Shown here in pieces: positions 40,579 to 49,689 of a DNA stretch of 64,000 nt (position 1 is the first letter of the stretch; each line of letters opens with the position of its first letter). A program made the position numbers and the translations under genes. The notes beneath the pieces are model-generated. The model searched no databases and was not told the origin of the DNA. It saw only the letters and a list, made by a program, of their open reading frames with translations. Source of the stretch: Rhea pennata (Eukaryota; Chordata; Aves; Rheiformes; Rheidae); NCBI RefSeq assembly GCF_028389875.1, contig NC_084669.1, forward strand, positions 32,836,731 through 32,900,730, read 5' to 3'.

Positions 40579-40662
40579 TTTTCTCGTGACGATGTTGCCT
40601 TCCTCGTCGGTAAACTGCTCCTCTGTTACCGATTCCCCAGGAATGTTTTTTGCTTCCTCACC
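40579..40662 (-). CDS. ANK3: ANK3 cassette exon, [17 protein letters not shown] segment
   Basis: 84-nt exon (28 codons), phase 0 both sides; acceptor CTTTAG, donor GTAATCACC. It encodes [20 protein letters not shown] followed by EGNIVTRK. This is the conserved second part of the ankyrin obscurin/titin-binding-related module; ankyrin-1 carries the related [18 protein letters not shown]. It follows the ILK end of the 43612-43710 exon in frame. Confidence 0.92.
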
Positions 40663-43611
40663 CTAAAGAACGTGTTATAAGATTAGCAATGTAGCCTATA
40701 TCCTGCCAAACCCACACATATTTCCACACCAGTCCAAGCAACAAACCATGCGAGCTTCGGCTCTGCTCTGCGGGTAGGGTTGCGTCACACGCCCAAGGTG
40801 AAAGCCTTGCTACATTAGCATGCCAATACCTGTGTATTTATTATACAAAACGCGTCCTTGAAACATGTCCTGAGCTGCTAGCGTATTCCTCTCATTCGCA
40901 AATTCATGCCACGAAGCACCGTGGGCAATGCGTAACCCTTGTGTCACGTCAGAAAGCAGCTCTGGGCCCTCCGAGAAGGCAGCACGAGTTCCCCACGAGG
41001 CGTCTCCAGGCCGACATCCTTTAGCAGGAGGCTTTTCAAAGCGTTTCGGGGCCCAGCACACACAGCAACACGTTCCAACGCCAAAACAAGGTGAGGGGAT
41101 TTTGAAAGATAGCTCTGCCTGGCTCGCTGAACCCAAGAATAATAGGAAATACAGCCAAGAAAATTGGTATCTATGTAATACCCAATTTATATACGTTGTT
41201 TTCCATCTTTGGATGTCAATGAGAAATACACAGCTGAAATCAATACCACTACCCCTGTTTTGCAGATGGGGGAACTGAGGCACCAATATTGTGCTTAGCT
41301 CTCTTTACAACATAAGCAATCCTTACCCGATGGTCTACATATAAAAATTTAAAACATGCAAACAAGGAATCCTTCCTAAAAATTAAAGGCTGCACTAAAA
41401 TCAGCAACTGTATCCTCCTACCAATCCAGCCCATGGAGAAGAGACGTTTTTTGTCCCGTTGGGTGGATCAGCGCTCACGCTTCCCCACAGCTGAACGAGT
41501 CTCGGCTCTCCCTATTCAGAAGGGCAAAATCATCTCTGCAAGTCAAGGCTGGCAATGAGCAAGCACTGCAGCACTTGCCTTTTCCCACCAATTAAAGGTC
41601 TAGTACCCAGCGAGGGGATGGTTGGGGAAGTCCCCCAGTCCCCTGGAAATGGAAAGAGATAGTATATAAAGCATCTTCTATCTAAATCAACACTTGAAGT
41701 ATTTTAATGAGGTCACTGCTGCTCAACGTCAAACTTCCGTAATGCTGTCAAGCTCTAGGAGGGGTGAGCAAATCGAAGCCTTTGCGGAACTTGCAGCCCA
41801 TGGCGTAATCCCTATTTACAGCGCTCTGCATAGCACGTAGCTTTCTACCTAAGTTTTTGGCACGACATTATAATGAATATATATAGTGTTTTTTTTTTCA
41901 CTTTTTTCTCTACAAACAGGCATGTACGTTATGACCTACTGCTATTTCCAACAGCAGTGTCCGGCAGATAAACCCTCCTTTTCGTTGACGAGGCCACGTC
42001 AGCCATGTTTTCCACGGCTACGGATTTACGTTTCCCTTGTGTTGGAGATGCGGCACCAGGCAAAGCCCGCACCGCTGCGCCTCAACGAACGCGCGTCTCG
42101 CGTTATTATTTGTCAGTATGGGCTCGCCGGCCCCGAACGCGCGGCCCCCCGCAGCCCCACCTGCCGCCACCCCCGTGTTTCGGGGCAAAAGCGTCTGCGC
42201 CACCCTGAGGTTAGCGCACGATCTTTCCGCCCGCGCAGAGGGGCTCCGGCGCTGGCCTGCCGGGCGGGAGCGCGCCCGCGGGGAACGCCGCCGGCGGAGG
42301 GCAACGCCGAGCTCCACGCCGGGCCCGGACCCAGCTCCTCCGCAGCGCTCAGGCGCCTCCGCGCTTCGCCCCCGGGCTGCGCGAGCACCTCTGCTGCTTT
42401 CAGCGCTGCGCCGGGGCAGCAGCGAACACGCGTTTCCTCCCACCGAGCTCCCGGGAGCCATCGTTTCTGCCGTTCCTGCCGTGTTCAGAACGGGGACGTG
42501 ACAGCTACGCGGAGCAAATACAGGCTGGAGACGGCAACAACGTCATTCGGAATTTCCCAGGGCCGGCTGCATCTCGCCGGGGACGGCAGCGTGCCGGCGC
42601 GCTGCGGCGGAGGCGCAGAGCACGCGCACACCCTGCCCCGCGACCCGCGCGAGTACGGGCAGCGCAGGAGCGAGCAACCAGAGCGCCGCCACCCACCACG
42701 AAAACAACAATTTTATCAGCCCGTGCTGCAGGAGCCCCGCGCTGGCTCACCGACCTTTTCATGGTTTTATTAGATGACTTTATGACAAGAATCTAATAAA
42801 GCCCGTAAATTACTGAGAATTAACGCTGTTGCCTGCAACGCGGAATTATTTGATTATGCTATGTGCCCAAGGCAGGTAACAGCAGACTATTGCTCCGCAC
42901 AAGAAACCGTATGAGGGCAAACGCATCTGTTCATATGACTCTAGCATTGTTAATAGCATACATGCATGTTGTGCTAGGGCATCTGTAAATAAATACACTA
43001 AAAGAAAGTTTACCGAAGTCCAGGCAAACACACTTATTAACTTCAGCAGGTTTTAGATTAGGATGACTGGCTGTTTCAGGGAGATTACCAGAGCACAGTC
43101 AACGCTTGGGACCACGTGTTTCAACCAGAATACATGGCTTATACCCATCTAAATCCCACTCACGTACATTCCTGCATTTCTTAACTTGCAATTCAGAAAC
43201 ATCCAAAGGAAAGAGGGAAAAAAGAAAACATTTAATCACCCCTATCCATCTGCAATTCATTTTGCTCTTTTATCAGATGAACTCACTGCATCTAGCTATG
43301 GATCTTACCTTACCCAACAATCTTGTCCAGCTGTTCACCGTACAGAAGGACTGTGCGTTTGAGGTGCCATGCAGAACAGTGGCAGTGAAGGACACAACAT
43401 GCCATGCAGCACCGTTGTTTCCCACAGGAGACGATCATAAACCCAGAGGTTAAGCGAGGAAAGGTCACTAGCATTTTAGTTACATGTACAGGCTGGTCCC
43501 GGGGAGCACACTACCAGAGGGACTGCGCTACGCCGCTGCCGGCACCCTTACACAGCAGTCAAAACTCAAATCCATGCCAGCAGCACCTCAAGAGCGCAAA
43601 CCTCGGAATAC
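40663..43611 (-). other. ANK3: ANK3 intron with CpG island and SINE fragment
   Basis: Intron between the first two obscurin-type exons. It holds a CpG-dense block at about 42030-42720 and a MIR/CORE-SINE fragment at about 41249-41284. Long open frames in the CpG block lack family features and are composition effects. Confidence 0.65.
41249..41284 (+). repeat. MIR/CORE-SINE core fragment
   Basis: Contains GTTTTGCAGATGGGGGAACT followed by GAGGCACC, close to the well-known MIR core 'ATTTTACAGATGAGGAAACTGAGGC'. A short ancient fragment within an ANK3 intron. Confidence 0.65.
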
Positions 43612-43710
43612 CTTCAGTATCAAACGCCGCCGATAAACTCTTGTCGTAATTCTCTGCTCCTCCTCTGAGCTTGAATCACTCTGAATCTCACTGTCACTGT
43701 CACTATAGCC
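43612..43710 (-). CDS. ANK3: ANK3 cassette exon, obscurin-binding-like segment
   Basis: 99-nt exon (33 codons), phase 0 both sides; acceptor TTTATTAG, donor GTATTCC. It encodes GYSDSDSEIQSDSSSEEEQR followed by ITTRVYRRRLILK: an acidic Ser-rich stretch, then a basic hydrophobic patch. The acidic-then-RVxRRRxxLK pattern is the obscurin-binding module known from small ankyrin-1 and from ankyrin-2 and -3 muscle isoforms (obscurin/titin-binding-related domain). The symmetric phase fits a tissue-specific cassette. Identification rests on similarity to the family pattern. Confidence 0.88.
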
Positions 43711-44513
43711 CTAATAAATGCAGTTTTAGTACATTTGAACAGCACATTTAAAAAGACACAACATGCTGATTAGCAGTACAAAAAGAAAAAGTTTATCATG
43801 GACAGTATTTTTTCCTGTTTATATTATGTACATAATGATGCTGTTATGTACGTAATGGCAGTTTTGCTCCAAAGTATATGGTGAAAGGCCTTTTTGCTCT
43901 TTGACACGCTGTAGGTTGATAAATAAACCATCTATGGAGCATCTTACAGCTCTTCAGTCCTAGAAAAGTGAGATTTAGAATGAGTCTGACCAGATGAATT
44001 TCTAAATATTACTTGGGATTATACCAGTTGTTAAAAACATTGCATACAAAAACCTTAAAATAAGCTGTAACTGCTTGCTGTTTTCTGCTCAAGAATTAAC
44101 ATTTCAGACAAACTCTCCTGATTCCCAAGGTATGTGAATTGAATTTTTCAAAAAAGATGTGTAAAATAAGTTAGGCACAGTTGGGTGGAGGAGAAAAAAG
44201 ACTGCAAGAAAGGATATGCTGGGCAGTATGAAACTGCTAGCCAATATCCACCTGCCTGCAGTGCCCTGCTCTAGTCTGATATCCAAGTACATATTAAAAA
44301 AAAAAAAAAATCCAACTCCATCCTGAACAAGTGACAAGAAGCAGGAGGAGATTCCCAGAAGGCACAAAGGTTTTGGAGGAAGAGTTACTATTATTAATAA
44401 ACAGCTTATAGTGTTTCAGCTGTGATGCAACTTTGACATTTGGAGTCGCTGTGACCATGTTATACTACCCTTGCTGCAATAATATACCAACAGTATCGTG
44501 ATCCTCACATTTG

Positions 44514-44534
44514 AAAAAAAAAAAAAAAAAAAAA
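44514..44534. repeat. A21 homopolymer
   Basis: Uninterrupted A run in an ANK3 intron. Confidence 0.85.
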
Positions 44535-45770
44535 CAAACGCACTTGAATCAGATGCTTGCAGTCATTTGCAGAGCATTACATGGTGTCTGCATCGCTTCT
44601 GTAAACTTTTGGGCATTTACCGGGACTCGAGTGAGGCCAACAATTCAGTTCAGACACATCCCTGAGTAGCAGCCTGGTATCGGTGGTCTGATTTTATCTT
44701 TTGCTACGTATTGCATGCCAAAACACTGAAACAGTGGCCTGCAGGTGGACGACTTGTGGTTCAATAGCCCTTTCCCAATGAGGTCATGGAAAAAAAATCT
44801 CTTATTTTGTAAAGCAATTACCTTTTGTTACCCCCTTTTTCACAGAAATTAATCTGTTTTTCCAAATTTTTCTCTTTAAGGGTCATTTCTGAAGAATGCC
44901 TTCCAGAAATATGGTAGTTAAAATTCTCTTTCTCTTTTCATGACAGCATATGAAGTATCTCACTATGACTTGGACTGCTCTATTAATTAAATTATTTATT
45001 GCCAGTAGATTAGAAGATGTTCTTGAAGAAGCATCCAGAAGATATTAGACGCAATTCTCGTCTTCCCTCTAACAAACACTATTTTTTTTAACCCATTCAG
45101 GCTTTGCATGAGATTTTGAAATCACATTATCCTGAGAAACCAGCTTATTTAAAGATCGTGTCTACAAAATGACTGATTTGCAAGATAAGATCATTGCTCT
45201 TCATCAACACAGCAAAAGTAGCGTGAAAAGCAGACTGAGGAGAAACGCGCACATTATGCCTCCCGCAATCCAGATGGGATATTCGACAGCAAAGGGGGCT
45301 CCAGAGCACAGCAGCAGATGACAGCTCCTCCTCCAGACGGGACGCCGGCACGGGGAGGGGGGGATGGCCCTGCAGACTCCCTCCGCCTGTGCTGCGCTGC
45401 GGGTCTACGCCTATCCCCACAGTTAAAGTGGCAATAAACACCCACCCAAGGCTGCTCCAAAGCCCCCCAGCCCCAAACAAAATCTGCCGCCTGCCTTTAA
45501 CTGGCTTTGCATCAGGCTTTTACTTACATTTTTAAAGTATTCCAGTAATAAGTTAATATTAGGAAAGATCTTCACTGCATTAGCTATGTCACAAACTAAT
45601 AACAAGATAATAACAATCATATGTCACATAATTGCAAAGGCTGAATATGTTACAGGCTAATAAAAGAAATCTTGCTTGTATAATTGAAAGAATAGTTTAA
45701 AATGAAGTAATTTAAGCCTAAAACATTTATTGCAGCCCATTGCAGCTAATGTTTCTATTGTGCTACAATC

Positions 45771-45795
45771 AAAAAAAAAAAAAAAAAAAAAAAAA
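45771..45795. repeat. A25 homopolymer
   Basis: Uninterrupted A run in the same ANK3 intron. No target-site duplication seen nearby by eye. Confidence 0.85.
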
Positions 45796-46232
45796 GGAAA
45801 GCTATAGCAATTCTTCTGAAATGTATCATTTCCAGAAGTTCTAATCTGTTATGCCCAGGAAGAGACGTTCTTGGAAGAGAAGGACAGAGAAATGGGCAAG
45901 AAACGCTGCAATTCCCTTCCTGAGGAGCTGTGACCCTGATCGCTCCCACAGCCTATGCGGTGGTGACCCCCCAGCTGCTGCGACAGTAGATGCACCCAGC
46001 TGTGGGGCTGCAAACAATTCTTTGAACCGATTTTATTTTTAAGCCTGTGGGAAATAAATATAAGCCACTAGGCAAGCTATTGAAATTTCCATCTTCAGAA
46101 ACCAACTTAAAACTGAGAGCCTGCAGTTAAGGATGTGAAAACCAGGCAAAGCAGAAATGAAGGGGAGCCCCTGAAAAAGCATGTTTCTAAAAAGAAAGAT
46201 CCAGCATGTGGAGATGTGCTTTAGACCTTTGG

Positions 46233-46257
46233 TTTTTTTTTTTTTTTTTTTTTTTTT
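46233..46257. repeat. T25 homopolymer
   Basis: Twenty-five T on the plus strand (A25 in the ANK3 sense) in the intron before the obscurin-type exons; may be the tail of a decayed retrocopy, but no body is recognised. Confidence 0.85.
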
Positions 46258-46363
46258 GATTTCTCTTGGCTGGATGCACATTAGGGTAGGGATGAATGAG
46301 GCCAGGGAACAAAACTTAAGCAAGATTAACTTTTACCAAAGACTTATTTTCCTGCAAATTAAC

Positions 46364-46384
46364 GGGGGGGGGGGGGGGGGGGGG
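46364..46384. repeat. G21 homopolymer
   Basis: Twenty-one consecutive G on the plus strand, hence C21 in the ANK3 pre-mRNA. Prone to slippage; the length may be unreliable in the assembly. Confidence 0.9.
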
Positions 46385-46634
46385 AGGCAAAGCAGTGGGT
46401 GTTGAGGGCAAAGTGCAAGAAGACAAGAGGACTGACGAATCCTTCTGTCTCTTTGCTCACTTCAACGATGCAGGTCGGGGACCCAGTGGCCGCCCCAACC
46501 TCTCCCATGGCCCACGGCCTGCTAGTCAGAGCTTATACTTGGCCCTGCTACGTGCAAGGTACAAGTCTTGCAAAAAGCTTATGTCAGGGAAGGGGGATTC
46601 CTCAAACAGTTAATAATTACAGGACACACTGTAC

Positions 46635-47013
46635 CTTCTGCTCAGACGTTACTGCTGCCTCCTCCTCCTGGATGCTTGTTCTCGGCTTGCCATCCTCCGA
46701 CGTACTCCAGCTCATCTTCTTCACACTGACAGGCACAGATGTTTTGATGCCGTCTGTTGTGGGCTTGCTCGTCTCTTCCAAAGATTTCTGATATGCTGTT
46801 GATGATAATGTTTCCTCATCAGTAGCAGCTGAAATGTGTGGTTTTGTTTTCAGGGCTTCTCTGTCACTCTGTTTTCCCACATCATTTAAAGATTCTTGGA
46901 CATAAGGTTTGGCTTTTGCATCCGCTGTGGATTTGGAGAGGCTCCCATTCACTTCCAGTTTCCCTGCGTCTCCCTTAACACGGGCAGTAGCAGAATCCCT
47001 GCATTGGTCCAGG
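46635..47013 (-). CDS. ANK3: ANK3 C-terminal tail exon
   Basis: 379-nt exon; acceptor TTTTGCAG, donor GTACAGTG (a non-optimal +3/+4), phase 2 in and phase 0 out. It encodes (S)LDQCRDSATARVKGDAGKL, a middle part with AYQKSLEETSKP, VPVSVKKMSW and DGKPR, and ends in EEEAAVTSEQK. The order of these short conserved words matches the human ankyrin-G tail. From here the transcript can go straight to the terminal exon (QGEGY) or through the three phase-0 cassette exons. Reading on past the donor gives only five more codons before a stop. Confidence 0.93.
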
Positions 47014-49016
47014 CTGCAAAAGAAAAACAACGGAAAACCGCTCAGTGCTCAAACCATGCGCACAAGGGCTCAGCACCAAGCCTTCACTCCTAGCATGTGC
47101 TTTTCAGAGAGAGAAAAAGCAAAGTTTTAAATTCAGCTTGCAAATATCAGGCAAATAGTTCTGTATTTGGCTCTGTGGTGTCTCTTCAGAAGCACTGAGA
47201 ACATGGTGAACGCTGGAAAAAAGGCCAAATGCTTCATTTCAATTTTCATCCACTCAGGGGGAAAGAAAAAAAAGAGAGAGAGAGAGAGAAAAACACCAAA
47301 CCTACCAATTCCCTTGTATAATCACATGAGATAAATCCCTGAGGCACTAATTCTTTAGCTTATTCTCTAACCAAAGAGGTGATGAAAATATCCCAGCCTG
47401 AGTTTAATCTGTTACCGGCAATTATCAATGATGACCAAATAATTATTTCCCCTCCCACCAAACTGCAACAGCTGTGTTACAAATAACTTGTGCCTCTTTA
47501 AAAATATTGGTATGTGAAAATAATTTCCCAGGCAGCCCAGAGTCTCAAAACACACAGTGTCAGAGGCAAGATGACTAGGAGATAAAATACTCTGCTCAAA
47601 ACTTTTCCTGGTGCTACCACTGCACAGGATTAACCTGCACTTCTCAGGCACTGTTCTTTTCTTTGTTTGCATAGTTCTGCTCTGCTTTTACACATTAATA
47701 GTGGGGCTATACACATGCAACTACAGCTATTTGCTTACAGTACTGTTAAAAAAGATAGCAAATGAAATTCATCTAGTTATCACAGAGATAGATTTGTTAT
47801 CTTCTGAAGGAAGCCCTTTACTTCTAGAAGCAAAATATTGTATTAATTTGACACAACATAAAGCACAGATTAATAGTGTTTGCCTAACTGAACAACATAA
47901 ACCCATCAGTGTATGTTCTGCGCTCTCGAAATACAACCAGTTTGCTGAAATCAGTGGCAAAGTTCCCATTGAATTCAGTAAGAGAGTATCCAAAGCTACC
48001 CGGAGCTAAAGCTGCACAGGACAGGAGCTGACGACAGACAGTCCTTCTGCAGGTAGTGACTCTCCGCGGAGTTGCACCTAAAGCCGCCCTGGCCCCTTCG
48101 GCTTGTAGCCTAGAGGCAGGTTCAACGCAAAGAGGGGTTCAGAGCGCGCCGGGGGCAGGACCCCAGCAGCAGACCCGAGCATGGCACACCGTGAACACGA
48201 ACGCGGGGAGTTAACGGCGGGCCCAAGGGAGGCTGGAGGCGGAGGAAGAACACACAGGAAGCCCCCAGCTCAGCACGCCACTAGGCTGAAGGTGACTGGA
48301 GGCCGGCGGGGGGCTCGGGGGGCCATTACATACGCTTCCACTCGCTCCCTTTCCCTTAGGCGTCCGCTGCAGTTGCGTTAGGAGACAGAATACGGGACTG
48401 GGTGGGCTTGGTATTGCCGTTCTTCTGTTCTTATGCCTTGTTAATCATCTTTATCTTTTTAAAAGTCTAGTAAGTCAGCATGACACAGCGTGCTTCAAAG
48501 GCTTATAAAAACAATGACAATTTAAAAATTGGGCTATGGATAAAGTAATGCCTCTCTGAGGGAAAGCAAATTAAGGTATGCAACGGAAAAGGAGACTGCT
48601 AAGAACAGCACTCTAGGAGTAGGAGTAATGCGTTATTCTGATGTCAGTGAACGTACATCTTACCATTCTAAATTCTGCTTATTTCTAGGCCTTGCTTAAA
48701 CTCATTCAAAATGAAAATACACAGTATAAAGAACAGGAATGGAAATACTATCTGTAAAATACAATATAAGCTACTTTTGAAACACCTATATTAAGCATGC
48801 AATCTGATGCATGTTTTCTTTAAGCAAGTATGTTTGAGGAAAAATTGAGTCGCTATTGCTTTTTCTTTTCAAATAAAAAATACACGTACACATATATATA
48901 CACACATACACAGAGGTTCTCATAGAATAGTAGAACAGGCTTGAACACTGCTCCTAATGGTAAAACAAGCATGAAAAAGCGTGTTTACATGCAGACATTT
49001 ACACGACAGTCCTCAC
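47014..49016 (-). other. ANK3: ANK3 intron with CpG-rich patch and (GA)n
   Basis: Intron between the regulatory-tail exons. It holds a GA dinucleotide run near 47274-47289, a CpG-rich patch near 48060-48390, and a TA/CA-type microsatellite near 48878-48912. No exon recognised. Confidence 0.7.
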
Positions 49017-49104
49017 CTATCATCCAGCTGATCGAGCAGACTACCACCTATTCTGCGTCCTGAAGTCGGTGGTTCAGTGACACTTGACGAGTCAGTCTGC
49101 CAAC
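49017..49104 (-). CDS. ANK3: ANK3 regulatory-tail exon, short alternative form
   Basis: Inside the 673-nt exon, the minus strand reads TCTTCAATTGCAG then GTTGGCAGACT. Splicing here gives an 88-nt exon starting (G)WQTDSSSVTEPPTSGRRIGG, with the same phase (1 in, 2 out) as the long form. The junction DPIDG-WQ matches a human ankyrin-G isoform as I remember it (DPVDG-WQNE), so alternative use is likely real. The choice removes 195 residues, including the TPFQQDD block and the MTEEK repeats. Actual usage needs RNA evidence. Confidence 0.75.
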
Positions 49105-49689
49105 CTGCAATTGAAGACATTTGCTGTTCTGCTTGCTGCACACCTTTAAGAATCGACCATACTTTTTCTTCCGTCATCTCCTCCGACTCAAATCCTTCTT
49201 CCAGATGAATGTCCTCAAACAGAGATTTAAGCTTCTCTTCCGTCATCTCCTCATCAGTACCAGACTTTTCTCTCTCAGGCTGTTCAGTTCTTACTCCTGC
49301 TTTACTAGTCTCTTCTCTCTGCATCTGTTTAGCATCTTTCGCTATCCCAGCAAAATTGCCAAGATATTGTGGGTAATCCTTAAGGTCCACTTCCTCCAGC
49401 GGGCTCTGGCCTATGGAAATATCTTTAGGTGTTCCTTCTCTAGGCACTGAGAAATCAGGCTTGCTGTCGTCCAGTGAAGTGTCTTCTTCAGTTACCACTG
49501 GCGGTCCTGGGGCTGTACCGTCTACGCTTCCCTGCGGAGCTACTAGCACGTCACTCAGCCTACTGGGAGGTCTAAGGGGCGACTCTACGCTAGAGGTGTC
49601 GCTAAAGAAATCGTCCTGCTGGAAAGGGGTGGGTGGCACGAAGCGCAACCCTGTGGGAGTTTCCAGTTCCACTTGGATGGTGGGGTAAC
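49017..49689 (-). CDS. ANK3: ANK3 regulatory-tail exon, long form
   Basis: 673-nt exon; acceptor TTCCTTAG before GTTACCCC, donor GTGAGGACT, phase 1 in and phase 2 out. It starts (G)YPTIQVELETPTGLRFVPP, continues through TPFQQDDFFSDTSSVESPLR, and ends GGSLLDQLDD(S). This is the known ankyrin-G/ankyrin-B C-terminal regulatory region, acidic and disordered. It contains two near-copies of an EEMTEEK-x-x-S-hydrophobic motif (about 49150-49250), likely short helices. In-frame use of an inner acceptor at 49104 gives a much shorter exon (separate entry). Confidence 0.95.

Larger units (their letters stand above)
43711..46634 (-). other. ANK3: ANK3 intron rich in homopolymer runs
   Basis: Intron before the first obscurin-type cassette exon. 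It contains A/T runs of 20 or more, a G21 run (listed separately), and near 43825-43858 two close copies of a TTATGTAC-G/A-TAATG motif. No exon recognised. Confidence 0.7.

Noticed and set aside
41886..42773. 295-codon plus-strand open frame in the 42-kb CpG block
   Set aside because: Composition-driven; Arg/Pro/Ala-rich, with overlapping open frames on both strands. No homology recognised.
48920..48955. Sequence resembling the 3' tail of a CR1 LINE (CATAGAATAGTAGAACAGG)
   Set aside because: The match is short and lacks the flanking CR1 consensus words; too weak to call.
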